The position numbers and the translations under genes are program-made. Shown here piece by piece: positions 12,322 through 21,232 of a stretch of 64,000 nt of DNA (its first letter is position 1; the number at the start of each line of letters is the position of its first letter). Source of the DNA: Bifidobacterium moraviense (GTDB taxonomy: Bacteria > Actinomycetota > Actinomycetes > Actinomycetales > Bifidobacteriaceae); NCBI RefSeq assembly GCF_012932365.1, contig NZ_JAAIIH010000010.1, positions 29,100 to 93,099 of the forward strand, written 5' to 3'. The notes beneath the pieces are model-generated. The model was given only the letters and a program-made list of their open reading frames with translations, ran no database searches and was not told the DNA's origin.

Positions 12322-13062
12322 ATGTCCGAACCGCAAGTGCTTATTCTCCAGCATGTCCCGTGGGAACGTCCCGGCAGGATCCTGCAGAACCTCGAGGATC
12401 TGGGACTGGGGTACCAGATCCTGTCCATCGTGGACCGCAAGAAGCCCGACCTGCCCGACTTCAAGGACGTGGCCGGTCTGGTGATCATGGGAGGCCCGAT
12501 GGGCGCGCTCGACTGGGACGAGCATCCGGGCCTCAAGGTGGAGTCGCAGCTGGCGCGCGCCGCCGTGAGCGTGGGCAAGCCGACGCTCGGCGTGTGCCTG
12601 GGACATCAGATCATCGGCACCGCGCTGGGGGCGAAGCTGCAGCGCGGCGAGGCGCCGGAGATCGGGTTCGCGCCGATCAAGCGCGTGGACCGTCACGACT
12701 TCTTCTCCATGTGGGACAAGCAGATCAGCGTGCTGCACTGGCACAACGACGTGATCGGCGTGCCCGAGGGCGCGCAGGTGCTCGCCCGCACGCACGGCAC
12801 GAAGGTGCAGGCGTTCCGCGTGGGCTCCGCGCTGGGCATGCAGTTCCACCTCGAGGTGACCGCCTCGCTGCTGGAGGAGTGGCTCGACGAGCCGTCCATG
12901 GTGAAGGACCTCAAGTCGGTGGGGCTGTCCAAGTCGCAGCTGCGCGACCAGTTCGCCGAGTTCAACCCCACGCTGCAGCCGCTCGCCGAGCAGGTGTTCT
13001 CCGGGTTCGCGGCGCGCTGCAACACGTACGCCAAGGCGCTCGCCGCGTCGCACGCCGAGTAG
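12322..13062 (+). CDS. Class I glutamine amidotransferase
   Basis: A 246-residue stand-alone GATase1 domain, related to the amidotransferase part of GMP synthase and to the YfeJ/GuaA-like group. Such enzymes release ammonia from glutamine or act on gamma-glutamyl peptides. The catalytic triad is visible: Cys92 in LGVCLGHQ (the nucleophile elbow), His176 and Glu178 in MQFHLEVT. The oxyanion region GGPMGALD is also present. No synthetase domain or partner gene is adjacent, so the acceptor is unknown. It is divergent from cysS. Confidence 0.88.
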   Translation: MSEPQVLILQHVPWERPGRILQNLEDLGLGYQILSIVDRKKPDLPDFKDVAGLVIMGGPMGALDWDEHPGLKVESQLARAAVSVGKPTLGVCLGHQIIGTALGAKLQRGEAPEIGFAPIKRVDRHDFFSMWDKQISVLHWHNDVIGVPEGAQVLARTHGTKVQAFRVGSALGMQFHLEVTASLLEEWLDEPSMVKDLKSVGLSKSQLRDQFAEFNPTLQPLAEQVFSGFAARCNTYAKALAASHAE

Positions 13063-13114
13063 GTCGGTTCGCGCGTCACGCGGTGCGCGAGGCGTCACGT
13101 GGCGCGTACATGGC

Positions 13115-13214
13115 GTCACGGGGAGCGGACGCTCCCTGTGACGGGGTGCCAAGAATCGTTGATATTGCGCCGTTTTGGGGTGCTGTGTCACTGGGAGCGG
13201 ACGCTCCGCGTGAC
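13115..13214. repeat. 100-bp inverted-repeat element, copy A
   Basis: 28-nt arms at each end contain GGAGCGGACGCTCC, and each arm is itself a hairpin. A 44-nt core holds GTTGATATTGCGCCG followed by TTTTGGGG. The element begins GTCAC and ends GTGAC. It shares length and plan with copies B-E. Confidence 0.85.
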
Positions 13215-13345
13215 GTCTTTCCCTCTCCGCGTGACGCGTAGGGTGGTCCGTGTGACGGGGTCTCGTGGCGCGTAGGGCGCCGCGTGATGTGTAGGAGGCT
13301 TCTTCGCATAGGGGCAATTCGTGTGTCACGCGGAGCGCGCGTTGC

Positions 13346-13445
13346 GTCATGCGGAGCGGACGCTCCTTGTGACGGTCCGCCCAAGAACGTTGATATTGCG
13401 CCGTTTTGGGGTGCTGTGTCACTGGGAGCGGACGCTCCGCGTGAC
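13346..13445. repeat. 100-bp inverted-repeat element, copy B
   Basis: Exactly 100 bp, same orientation as copy A and 131 bp after it. The core is nearly identical to that of copy A. The first base pair of the left arm is altered (GTCAT instead of GTCAC). Confidence 0.85.
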
Positions 13446-13507
13446 GGTGGTGGCGCTCCGCGTGACGCGGGGAAGTCACGCGCAGGGCGGACGACGACGG
13501 CAGGCGC

Positions 13508-13513
13508 TACATT
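13508..13513 (+). promoter_or_regulatory. Leaderless -10 box for the ABC-F gene
   Basis: TACATT lies 8 nt before ATG 13522, and no ribosome binding site is present in between. Confidence 0.45.
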
Positions 13514-13521
13514 GGTGCGTT

Positions 13522-15603
13522 ATGCCGACGTATGATCTGGGACTTGAACGTGTTTCGCTTGCTTTTGCTACCAAAACCATCTTCACCGATGTGACGCAGG
13601 GCGTCTTCGAGGGGGACCGCATTGGCATCGTCGGCCGCAACGGCGATGGCAAGTCGACGCTCCTCAAGCTGTTCGAAGGCGTGCAGACGCCGGATTCCGG
13701 CCGCGTCACCAAGCGCAACGGCCTTACCTTCGGCATGCTCTCCCAGCGCGATCCGCTCGACGACGACGCCACGGTGCGCGAAGCCGCGCTGGAGGGGTGC
13801 GAAGACTACGAATGGGCTGCCGAAACCAAGTCGCGCGAGATCGTGGAGGCGCTGCTCGGCGGCATCGACCTCAATGCGCGGATCGGCTCGCTCTCCGGCG
13901 GCCAGCGCAGGCGTGCGGACATGGCCCGCCTGCTGCTCAAGGACTGGGACATCCTCGCGCTGGACGAGCCCACCAACCATCTGGACGTGGTGACGATCCA
14001 CTGGCTCGCCGAGCATCTGCGCAACCGCTGGCCGTCCGGTCAGGGCGCGCTGCTGCTGGTGACGCACGACCGCTGGTTCCTCGACGAAGTATGCGAGTCC
14101 ATGTGGGAGGTGCACGACGGCGTCATCGACCCGTTCGAGGGCGGATACAGCGCGTACATGATGCAGCGCGTGGAGCGCGACCGTCAGGCCGACGTGCGCG
14201 AGGAGCGCCGCCGCAATCTGGCGCGCAAGGAGCTCGCGTGGCTGTCGCGCGGCGCGCGCGCCCGCTCCACCAAGCAGAAGTTCCACGTCAAGGCCGCGCG
14301 CGAGCTCATCGCCGACGTGCCGCCGATGCGCAACTCCATCGAGCTCAAGCAGATGGCCACGTCGCGTCTGGGCAAGCAGGTGGTGGACCTCATCGACGTG
14401 ACGCAGGTGTTCGCGCATACGCATGGATCGGTGGCGCGCGACGACGCGGCGGCGAACGGCGGCGACATCGTGCCCTCGCTGTACTCCGAGCCCAAGGCGT
14501 ACGGGTCGGTGGAGATCGCCGTGGACGACATGGACGATCCGCGTCTGGTGGACGCCGGCGTGACGAGCGCCGAAGCCGCGGCTGCCGCAGCGCAGACGGA
14601 TGCCACCGACGCGGACGATGCCGAGACGCCGGCCGTCACGTCCGCCGCGCAGAAGGTCACCGTCACCGGCCGCAAGGTGCTCGACGACGTGACGTGGCTG
14701 ATCGGCCCCGGCGACCGCTTCGGCATCGTGGGTGCGAACGGCGCCGGCAAGTCCACGCTTCTGAAGCTCATCGACGGCACGATCACGCCGACCGTGGGCC
14801 ATGTGAACATCGGCAAGACCGTGAAGTTCGCCGTGCTCTCGCAGCGCCTTGACGAGCTGGAGAAGCTGGGCAAGTACAAGATCAAGGAAGTGCTGAGCCG
14901 CTACAAGCCCAGCTACATCGTGGACGGCAAGGAAGTGACGCCCGGTCAGCTCATGGAGCGCCTTGGCTTCTCGTCCGCGCAGCTCATGACGCCGATCCGC
15001 GACCTGTCGGGCGGTCAGAAGCGCCGCATGCAGCTGCTGCTCATCCTGCTTGACGAGCCGAACGTGCTGGTGATGGACGAGCCCGGCAACGATCTCGACA
15101 CCGACATGCTGGCCGTCATGGAGGATCTGCTCGACACGTGGCCGGGCACCCTCATCGTCGTCTCGCACGACCGCTACCTGCTCGAACGCGTCACCGACCA
15201 GCAGTTCGCGCTCATCGGCGGCAAGATCCGCCATTTGCCCGGCGGCGTGGACGACTACCTCGACATGATCGAGCAGGCCAAGAACGCGCCCGCAGCCGCT
15301 GCGCCTCAGAACGCTGCGCAGAGCGACGCGGATGCGCAGGCGGACGGCGGTGCGCAGACCGCCGCCGAGCCGAAGCTCACCGGCAAGGCGTTCCACGACG
15401 CCCGCAAGCGCGTCAACGCGATCGAGCGCAAGCTTGCCAAGCTGGAGGACCAGAAGAACGACCTCGAGGCGCAGATGGCCGCGCATGATCCGTCCGACTA
15501 CGAGGGCCTCAACAAGCTCAACGCGCAGCTCACCGCCATCGGCGCGGAGAGCGAGGGCCTGGAGGCCGAATGGCTCGAGCTCTCCGAGCAGCTGGGTGAG
15601 TGA
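13522..15603 (+). CDS. ABC-F family ATPase
   Basis: A 693-residue soluble protein with two ABC ATPase domains and no membrane segment, typical of ABC-F translation factors that act at the ribosomal E site. Domain 1 has GRNGDGKST (38-46), LSGGQRRR and ALDEPTNHLD. Domain 2 has GANGAGKST, LSGGQKRR and VMDEPGNDLD. The linker carries an acidic/Ala-rich insertion of about 90 residues. A C-terminal coiled coil rich in Glu/Lys (about 620-690) resembles that of Uup. The precise subfamily, housekeeping or antibiotic resistance, cannot be set. Earlier in-frame starts fall inside the 100-bp repeats and are rejected. Confidence 0.93.
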   Translation: MPTYDLGLERVSLAFATKTIFTDVTQGVFEGDRIGIVGRNGDGKSTLLKLFEGVQTPDSGRVTKRNGLTFGMLSQRDPLDDDATVREAALEGCEDYEWAAETKSREIVEALLGGIDLNARIGSLSGGQRRRADMARLLLKDWDILALDEPTNHLDVVTIHWLAEHLRNRWPSGQGALLLVTHDRWFLDEVCESMWEVHDGVIDPFEGGYSAYMMQRVERDRQADVREERRRNLARKELAWLSRGARARSTKQKFHVKAARELIADVPPMRNSIELKQMATSRLGKQVVDLIDVTQVFAHTHGSVARDDAAANGGDIVPSLYSEPKAYGSVEIAVDDMDDPRLVDAGVTSAEAAAAAAQTDATDADDAETPAVTSAAQKVTVTGRKVLDDVTWLIGPGDRFGIVGANGAGKSTLLKLIDGTITPTVGHVNIGKTVKFAVLSQRLDELEKLGKYKIKEVLSRYKPSYIVDGKEVTPGQLMERLGFSSAQLMTPIRDLSGGQKRRMQLLLILLDEPNVLVMDEPGNDLDTDMLAVMEDLLDTWPGTLIVVSHDRYLLERVTDQQFALIGGKIRHLPGGVDDYLDMIEQAKNAPAAAAPQNAAQSDADAQADGGAQTAAEPKLTGKAFHDARKRVNAIERKLAKLEDQKNDLEAQMAAHDPSDYEGLNKLNAQLTAIGAESEGLEAEWLELSEQLGE

Positions 15604-15672
15604 GACAGCTGGGGGAGCGAGGCAGCCAGAGGAGTAAGGGCCGAGCGATTCGGCATGCACCCGAGGGGCGCG

Positions 15673-16119
15673 CTATGCCGTGATCGTCTGCGCGCCGGCG
15701 TCCCACGGGTTGATCAGCGTGACGCCGGTGCCGGCGAAGTCCTTGACGTTGCGCGTGGCCAGCGCCATGTCCCGTGATCGTGCGATCGCCGCGATCATCG
15801 CGTCCTGCGGGCTGATGGGTCTGCCCATGCGCGTGCGGACGGCCTGTATGTCCGCATAGTCCAGCGCAGCCGCGGCATCGAATGAAAGGATGCTGTCGAG
15901 CATCGGGAGGAGCGCATAGTCGATCGCGGCTGCGAGTTTCCGGCGCCGAGCTCCCTCCGGCATGAGGCGGACGCCCGCAAGCAGTTCGGCTACGGTCACC
16001 GTGGTGATTGCGAGATCGTCGGGATTCTGTTGGCGATACCAGGCGGCGACGGCCGGAGCGGGGCGCGGGCGCAGCGTTTCGCTGATGAGATTGGTGTCGA
16101 GGATGATCATCGTGATCAC
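15673..16119 (-). CDS. PIN-domain toxin (VapC-type)
   Basis: A 148-residue PIN-domain ribonuclease, the toxin of a type II toxin-antitoxin pair. The N-terminal catalytic Asp is in IILDTNLISE, the conserved Glu in VTVAELLAGV, and a C-terminal Asp in ISPQDAMIAAIA. These form the Mg-binding site. The GTG at 16119 overlaps the antitoxin stop by 4 nt (GTGA), indicating translational coupling. An ATG at 16110 would give the more usual MIILDTN start. The antitoxin gene precedes it on the same strand. Confidence 0.9.
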   Translation of the reverse strand: MITMIILDTNLISETLRPRPAPAVAAWYRQQNPDDLAITTVTVAELLAGVRLMPEGARRRKLAAAIDYALLPMLDSILSFDAAAALDYADIQAVRTRMGRPISPQDAMIAAIARSRDMALATRNVKDFAGTGVTLINPWDAGAQTITA

Positions 16120-16394
16120 TCGAACATCACGGGCGGGCGAGAATCTTCGACGCTGCGCTCGGGCAGGGGAAACTCCTCCTCGGTGAATCCCTCGATGCCC
16201 TCCTGTTCCATGAACGCGCGCATGCGATCGTAGAAGTTGGTGTTCTCGGCGATGCCGTGTGCCACGTAGCCGGCGAGATGCTCCTCCAGCACCGAGCGCA
16301 CCTCGGCTTCCATTGAACGATTGTGCTGCGCCGCGGCCTCCTTGAGCTGCTGGATCTGTTCGTCCGGGACCTTGCGAATCGTGAGCGTTCCCAT
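16116..16394 (-). CDS. Ribbon-helix-helix antitoxin (FitA/StbC-like)
   Basis: A 92-residue antitoxin. The N-terminal part (MGTLTIRKVPDEQIQQL, then a helix with NRSMEAEVR) is the FitA/StbC-type ribbon-helix-helix DNA-binding fold. The C-terminal half, with RMRAFMEQEGIEGF, probably wraps the PIN toxin. AAGGAGG lies 6 nt before ATG 16394. As in other such pairs, it should repress its own promoter; no clear operator was identified. Confidence 0.88.
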   Translation of the reverse strand: MGTLTIRKVPDEQIQQLKEAAAQHNRSMEAEVRSVLEEHLAGYVAHGIAENTNFYDRMRAFMEQEGIEGFTEEEFPLPERSVEDSRPPVMFE

Positions 16395-16502
16395 GATGTG
16401 CCTCCTTGCCGATGCGAAGCGACTGCTGTCACTCTGCTGTCATGTTGTCGATATGAAGAATGATAGCAGAATGCTGGCAAATTCGCTTGGGGAGAAGAGA
16501 CG

Positions 16503-16539
16503 AAAAAGGGGTGTCCCGCCATGCGACGGGACACCCCTT
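16503..16539 (-). terminator. Intrinsic terminator for ilvBN
   Basis: A 13-bp perfect stem (16506-16518 with 16527-16539) followed on the minus strand by five T residues. It lies 150 bp past the ilvN stop codon, with two diverged copies of another repeat in between. Confidence 0.8.
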
Positions 16540-16557
16540 GACTGTTCTGCGGTGGCT

Positions 16558-16690
16558 GCGCTCCTTAGTGTCGCTCGCGCTACGCTAAGCCCGCTGGGCT
16601 CCGTGTTCAACGGAGTGGCCTTCGGCCACGCTGTGTTCGTGCGGTTGCGCTCCTTAGTGTCGCGCAACGCCACGCTAAGCCCACTGGGCT
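16558..16690. repeat. Direct repeat pair at the ilvN 3' end
   Basis: GCGCTCCTTAGTGTCGC followed by CGCTAAGCCC and GGGCT occurs at 16558-16600 and again at 16647-16690. The second copy continues into a 10-bp hairpin (16673-16695) that contains the ilvN stop codon. A smaller hairpin, GTGGCC/GGCCAC, lies between the copies. Confidence 0.75.
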
Positions 16691-17247
16691 TAGCGTCCCG
16701 TTACCTCCGAACCGAGGACCTTCTCGCTCAGGGCGCGCGGGCCGCGCGTGACGGCCACGGCGCCGGAGCGCACCAGCTCGATCACGCCGTAATGCTCCAG
16801 CAGGCCGAGCAGCGCGTCGATCTTGCCCTCCGCGCCCGTCGCCTCGATCGTCAGCGACTCCGGATTCACGTCCACCACGCGCACGCGGAACAGACGCACG
16901 ATTTCCAGCACGTCCGAACGGTTCGACTCGTTCGCCGCCACCTTGATGAGCACCAGCTCGCGCTCCACCGTGGTGGACGGGTCCAGCTCCACGATCTTCA
17001 GCACGTGCAGCAGCTTGTTGAGCTGCTTGATGATCTGCTCCAGCGGCACCGCGTCCACGTCCGCGGTCACCGTGACGCGCGAGATGTCCGGACGCTCGGT
17101 GGGGGAGACGGACAGGGAATTGATGTTGAACGCGCGGCGCGCGAACAGGCCGGCGATGCGGGCCAGCACGCCGGGGCGGTTCTCCACCAGCACCGACAGC
17201 GTATGACGCTCGGAACCGGGCTGGGAGGCGGGATACACAACTGCCAT
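16690..17247 (-). CDS. ilvN: Acetolactate synthase small (regulatory) subunit
   Basis: The 185-residue regulatory subunit of acetohydroxyacid synthase, which activates the catalytic subunit and confers valine feedback inhibition. The N-terminal ACT domain begins HTLSVLVENRPGVLARIAGL, with the Val-binding Asn/Arg region INSLSVSPTE. The C-terminal domain follows from about residue 95. The length is typical of the IlvH/IlvN large form. It lies 33 bp downstream of ilvB and is surely co-transcribed. Its TAA stop lies inside a 10-bp hairpin. Confidence 0.96.
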   Translation of the reverse strand: MAVVYPASQPGSERHTLSVLVENRPGVLARIAGLFARRAFNINSLSVSPTERPDISRVTVTADVDAVPLEQIIKQLNKLLHVLKIVELDPSTTVERELVLIKVAANESNRSDVLEIVRLFRVRVVDVNPESLTIEATGAEGKIDALLGLLEHYGVIELVRSGAVAVTRGPRALSEKVLGSEVTGR

Positions 17248-17280
17248 GGAAGACTCCTTACGCTCTTGACGCTCTTGCGC

Positions 17281-19167
17281 TCACTCGGCGGGCTTGTTGA
17301 CCAGCGGATTGACGCCCGGGCGGTACGTCACCGTGTCGTTCGAGGCGCCCGCGGACACCATCGGCCAGACCATGGCGTCCTTGTACACGCGGAAGTCGAT
17401 GAGCACCGGACGGTCCGTGATCTCGTTCGCCTGCCTGATCGCATCCAGCGCCTGCTCCGGCGTGAACGCGCGCAGACCCACGCAGCCGTACGCCTCGGCC
17501 AGCTTCACGAAGTCCGGCACGTCGAAGAACTCCTCGGCCGGGGTGTCCTCTCGGGCCTCGCCGTCCAGCAGGTTCGTCTGCGAATAGTGGTGCTGGTAGA
17601 ACAGCGTCTGCCACTGGCGGACCATGCCGTACACCGAGTTGTTGAGGATGGCAATCTTCACCGGCGCGTGGTCGATGAACGCGGCCGCCAGCTCCTCGCT
17701 GGTCATCTGGAACGAGCCGTCGCCGTCGATCAGCCACACCGGCTTCTTCGCCTCGAACTCGCGCTGCGAGCCCACGGACGCGCCGATCGCGGCCGGCAGG
17801 CCGAAGCCCATCGTGCCCAGACCTCCCGAGCTGATCCACGAGTGCGGATGCTCGAAGTCCACGAGCTGCGACGCCCACATCTGGTGCTGGCCCACGCCGG
17901 ACACCCAGATCGTCGACGGGTCGGCGTGCTTGGAGAGCTGCTCCACCACCCACTGCGGCGAGAGCGACCCGTCCGTGGGCTGGTCCTCCGGCTCGTCGTA
18001 GTGGATCGTGTACTTGGCGCGCAGATCGTCCAGCAGCTCCCACCACGGCTTGAGGTTCGGCTTGCCCTGGATGGCCTGCGTGCGTTCGATCTCCGGGATG
18101 AGGTCGGTGAGCACCGCGGACACGTCGCCCACGATCGGCACGTCCGGCACGCGGTTCTTGCCGATCTCCGCCGGGTCGATGTCGATGTGGATCACGCGGG
18201 CCGTGGGCGCGAACGCGTCCAGCTTGCCGGTGACGCGGTCGTCGAAGCGCGCGCCGATCGCCACGAGCAGATCCGCGCGCTGCACCGCGCCGGTGGCCGC
18301 GATCGTGCCGTGCATGCCCAGCATGCCGAGGTTGCGCGGGTTGGAGTCCGGGACCACGCCGCGCGCCGGCAGCGTGGTGACGATCGGGGCGCCCGTGATC
18401 TCCGAGAGCTTCTCCACCAGCTCGCCCGCGTCGGAGCGCGCCGCGCCGCCGCCCACGTACAGCACCGGGCGGTACGACTGCGCGAACAGCTTCGCCGCGT
18501 CGCGCAGCACGTGGCCGTGCGCCTTGACGGTGGGGTTGTAGCCAGGCAGGATCATGCGCTGCGGCCACGAGTAGTACATCTCGCCCACCTGCGCGGTCTT
18601 GGTGAGGTCCACCACCACGGGGCCGGGACGACCGGTGCGCGCGATGTAGTGCGCCTCGGCCAGCACGCGCGGGATGTCCTGCGCGCGCGTGACCAGATAC
18701 GAATGCTTGGACACCGGGTAGGTGATGCCGACGATGTCCGCCTCCTGGAACGCGTCGGTGCCGATGGCGGGCACGCCCACCTGGCCGGTGATGACGACCA
18801 TCGGGATGGAGTCCATGTTCGCGTCCGCGATGGCGGTGACCACGTTGGTGGCGCCCGGGCCGGAGGTCACCAGGCACACGCCCACGCGGCCCGTGGCCAC
18901 GGCGTAGCCCTCCGCGGCATGGCCGGCGGCCTGCTCGTGGCGCATGAGCACGAAGCGGAACTTGGTGTCGTCGTTGATCTCGTGATAGACGGGCAGGATC
19001 GCGCCGCCGGGAATGCCGAAGACGTCCTGGACGCCCAGATCCTCCAGCGTGCGGACCAGCGCCTTGGCTCCGGTCATCTTCTCGCCGTTGACGATCGTCT
19101 GCCGATCGACCTCGGGAGTGGTTTTGGGCAGCGCGCTGAACGCCTGCAGGGGGGTGGGAGTAGCCAT
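17281..19167 (-). CDS. ilvB: Acetolactate synthase large (catalytic) subunit
   Basis: The ThDP-dependent catalytic subunit of acetohydroxyacid synthase. It joins two pyruvates, or pyruvate and 2-oxobutyrate, in the first common step to Val, Leu and Ile. It has 628 residues: an N-terminal ThDP-binding domain with the catalytic Glu in MRHEQAAGHAAEGYA, the central FAD-binding domain, and the C-terminal ThDP motif GDGSFQ...ILNN. GGAGAGAG precedes ATG 19167. The 5' region contains CCCTGCC/GGCAGGG arms but no branched-chain-rich leader peptide, in contrast to ilvC. Confidence 0.97.
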   Translation of the reverse strand: MATPTPLQAFSALPKTTPEVDRQTIVNGEKMTGAKALVRTLEDLGVQDVFGIPGGAILPVYHEINDDTKFRFVLMRHEQAAGHAAEGYAVATGRVGVCLVTSGPGATNVVTAIADANMDSIPMVVITGQVGVPAIGTDAFQEADIVGITYPVSKHSYLVTRAQDIPRVLAEAHYIARTGRPGPVVVDLTKTAQVGEMYYSWPQRMILPGYNPTVKAHGHVLRDAAKLFAQSYRPVLYVGGGAARSDAGELVEKLSEITGAPIVTTLPARGVVPDSNPRNLGMLGMHGTIAATGAVQRADLLVAIGARFDDRVTGKLDAFAPTARVIHIDIDPAEIGKNRVPDVPIVGDVSAVLTDLIPEIERTQAIQGKPNLKPWWELLDDLRAKYTIHYDEPEDQPTDGSLSPQWVVEQLSKHADPSTIWVSGVGQHQMWASQLVDFEHPHSWISSGGLGTMGFGLPAAIGASVGSQREFEAKKPVWLIDGDGSFQMTSEELAAAFIDHAPVKIAILNNSVYGMVRQWQTLFYQHHYSQTNLLDGEAREDTPAEEFFDVPDFVKLAEAYGCVGLRAFTPEQALDAIRQANEITDRPVLIDFRVYKDAMVWPMVSAGASNDTVTYRPGVNPLVNKPAE

Positions 19168-19292
19168 GATGTTCTCTCTCCATCAAGTCCGTCAAACTAC
19201 GTACCGCCCTGCCGCCGCCGACGCGGGTGCGCTTCGGACGGGGCAGGGTCTCCGCGGTGCCGAACGCTTGTGGCGCAAGGCATCGCCGCATT

Positions 19293-19305
19293 CTTACAGT
19301 GTAAG
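19293..19305. promoter_or_regulatory. Palindrome in the ilvB promoter region
   Basis: CTTACAGTGTAAG is a near-perfect 13-bp palindrome that contains TACACT on the ilvB strand, a good -10 hexamer. The identical 13-mer occurs upstream of the ABC exporter genes at 59913-59925. Confidence 0.5.
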
Positions 19306-19391
19306 CGCCGTGCCGACAGGCGGACGTCCCGGCGTCTGCATGGTGGCGGTCGGCGCCGCGCGCGTGCCGCCGCCGGGCGCGAGGGACGCCG

Positions 19392-20162
19392 TCAGCGTCC
19401 GCCGTGCCGCTTCGCCGTGCCCTGGCGCTCCCAGTCGTCCAGCGTGTGCCACGCCGCCTCGGCCGCGGCCAGCTGCGCCTTGCGCTTGGACGTGCCCCTG
19501 CCCGTGCCGATGATCTCGTCCTTCGGGCCGATCGTCGCCTTGGCCGTGAACTCCGGCGCGTACTCCGGACCGTCCACGCGCATGCGGTAGCGCGGCTCCT
19601 CGAGGCCCATCTCGTGCGCCTTGACCGTCAGCGACGTCTTCCAGTCGAGCGCCGGTCCCTCGGTGGCCACCTCGGCGAGCGTGTCGTCGATGAGATGATG
19701 CACCACCTTGCGCGCCTCGTCGATGCCGTGGGAGATGAACGTGGCGCCGATCAGCGACTCCACGATGTCGCACAGGATGGAGCTCTTGTCCGCGCCGCCG
19801 TCCTCCGCCTCGCCGTGCCCCAGCAGGATGTACGGGCCCACGTGCAGCTTCTCGCGCGCCACCGCGGACAGCGCCTCCTCGCTCACGGCCTTCGCGCGCA
19901 TCTTGGCGAGCTGGCCCTCCGTCATGTCCGGATGGGCGGTGTACAGCGTCTCCGTGGTGACGAGCTCCAGCACCGCGTCGCCCAGGAACTCCAGACGCTC
20001 GTAGTGCCTGGCTCCGGGATGCTCGTGCGCGAAGGAGCGGTGCGTGAGCGCCTGCACCAGCAGCTCGGGCGCGAGCGTGGTGCCGAGCGCCTCCAGCAGG
20101 ACGTTGCCGCTCATGTCCGGTTCTGGAGCGGCGGTTCGGACGGATTCGTGTTCCTCAGTCAT
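19392..20162 (-). CDS. rnc: Ribonuclease III
   Basis: A double-strand-specific endoribonuclease that processes rRNA precursors and structured mRNAs. It has 256 residues: a catalytic RNase III domain with the signature ERLEFLGDAVLEL and the second acidic site DIVESLIGA, then a double-stranded RNA-binding domain (about 165-235) ending with KRKAQLAAAEAAW. The N-terminal 20 residues are a nonconserved extension. It lies downstream of rpmF on the same strand, with a terminator between them. Confidence 0.96.
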   Translation of the reverse strand: MTEEHESVRTAAPEPDMSGNVLLEALGTTLAPELLVQALTHRSFAHEHPGARHYERLEFLGDAVLELVTTETLYTAHPDMTEGQLAKMRAKAVSEEALSAVAREKLHVGPYILLGHGEAEDGGADKSSILCDIVESLIGATFISHGIDEARKVVHHLIDDTLAEVATEGPALDWKTSLTVKAHEMGLEEPRYRMRVDGPEYAPEFTAKATIGPKDEIIGTGRGTSKRKAQLAAAEAAWHTLDDWERQGTAKRHGGR

Positions 20163-20251
20163 ATGTCAATCCCTATCGTCTCGCGAGGACTTTGCGACGC
20201 CGTCGCGCCGCCGTCGCGGTGATCGCGCCGACTGCCGCGACGCGGATAGCA

Positions 20252-20285
20252 AAAAGCCCCGCCACCCGTCGATGGCAGGGCTTTT
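20252..20285 (-). terminator. Intrinsic terminator after rpmF
   Basis: The stem AAAAGCCC-GCCA / TGGC-GGGCTTTT has one bulge on each side and is followed on the minus strand by TTTTTG. It should end rpmF transcripts 30 bp past the stop codon. Confidence 0.8.
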
Positions 20286-20314
20286 GATGCTCGCGATCAC
20301 GTCGCGCCGATACC

Positions 20315-20509
20315 TCAGTTGGTGTGGGCGGACTTGATGGCGGCGCGGTACACGCGGCCGCGGAAGGAACCGCAGCTCGGGCACGCCATGTGGGGCAGAG
20401 CGGGAGCGCCGCAGTTCGGGCAGGTGGTCGTCTGCGCGGCAGACGCCTTCCAGTTCGCGCGGCGCGAATGCGTGTTGGCGCGCGAGGTCTTGTACTTAGG
20501 CAGAGCCAT
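20315..20509 (-). CDS. rpmF: 50S ribosomal protein L32
   Basis: The 64-residue zinc-binding ribosomal protein bL32. The N-terminal [17 protein letters not shown] is typical, and the zinc ribbon has CPNC and CPSC. So this is the C+ (zinc-requiring) form. AGAGG precedes ATG 20509. In many bacteria rpmF follows a DUF177 gene, as here; its separate promoter and terminator suggest independent expression. Confidence 0.97.
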   Translation of the reverse strand: MALPKYKTSRANTHSRRANWKASAAQTTTCPNCGAPALPHMACPSCGSFRGRVYRAAIKSAHTN

Positions 20510-20527
20510 GATTAATCCTCTTTTGTC

Positions 20528-20564
20528 GTTCGAACGAAAATGAGCTTAAGCGTTCAGTAGTGTA
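20528..20564 (-). promoter_or_regulatory. rpmF promoter and leader
   Basis: TACACT on the minus strand (20559-20564) is a good -10 hexamer 50 nt before the rpmF ATG. The leader contains the 10-bp palindrome CGTTCGAACG at 20528-20537. Confidence 0.45.
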
Positions 20565-20620
20565 GCGCGAGGCGCGAACAATGTCCAATCGACGGCGCGA
20601 TCCGTCCGTCGCGGCGCGCG

Positions 20621-21232
20621 TCAGGCGTTGCGCTCCTGCTCCTCGAGCTTCGCCTTGAGATCGGCCAGCGCGGCGAAGCGGATGTCCGTCACGTCGTGAT
20701 GATGATCGGGATGCTCGTTGAGGTCCACGCCGCACTGGGAGCACAGGCCGCGGCAGTCCGGGCGGCACAGCGGCTGCAGCGGCAGCGTCTCCACCAGCGT
20801 GTCGCGCAGCAGCGCCTCGATGTCGGCGAACGCGCCGCCGGAGATCAGCGGATACGTGTCCTCCGACTCGTCCTCGCCGGCCACGATGTCCACCTCGTCG
20901 CCGCCCCTGCCGCGGGAATCGCGCGAGTCGCGCGAACCGTCGAACGGGAAGAACGCCGTCACGTCCGCAGTCCAGTCATGCGTGATGGGCTTCAGGCAGC
21001 GCGTGCACTCCGCGTGCGCCGGCGCCGTGATGCGACCCGTGAACACGATGCCGTCCACGATCGAATCGAAGCTGCCGGTCACCTGCACGTCATCGCCGGC
21101 GGTGACGCCCACGATGCTGTCGCCGATGCCGTCGGGCGCCGGGAACGCCCGGTCGATGGCCTTGCTCTGGCCCGCGCGCGCGGCGATCTGGGCCACGGAA
21201 ACGGCCCACGGGGAATCTTCGGGACGACTCAT
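20621..21232 (-). CDS. DUF177 (YceD-type) protein
   Basis: A 203-residue protein of the DUF177/YceD family, which commonly lies beside rpmF and is linked to ribosome or 23S rRNA biogenesis. A possible zinc ribbon is visible: CTRCLKPI near the middle and CRPDCRGLCSQCG near residues 155-170. The acidic linker is rich in Asp/Ser/Arg. Its ATG overlaps the stop codon of the upstream coiled-coil gene by 4 nt (ATGA). The biochemical function is not established for this branch. Confidence 0.88.
   Translation of the reverse strand: MSRPEDSPWAVSVAQIAARAGQSKAIDRAFPAPDGIGDSIVGVTAGDDVQVTGSFDSIVDGIVFTGRITAPAHAECTRCLKPITHDWTADVTAFFPFDGSRDSRDSRGRGGDEVDIVAGEDESEDTYPLISGGAFADIEALLRDTLVETLPLQPLCRPDCRGLCSQCGVDLNEHPDHHHDVTDIRFAALADLKAKLEEQERNA

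Larger units (their letters stand above)
13063..13521. other. Gene-free stretch with two 100-bp elements
   Basis: No gene is supported. Two copies of the 100-bp element (13115-13214 and 13346-13445) lie here with solitary fragments of their arms, such as GTCACGCGGTGCGCG, spaced about 20 nt apart. Confidence 0.75.

Noticed and set aside
19168..19292. A leader peptide for ilvB like that of ilvC
   Set aside because: The only short frame with an ATG encodes a Pro/Arg/His-rich peptide with no branched-chain run, and no terminator follows it.
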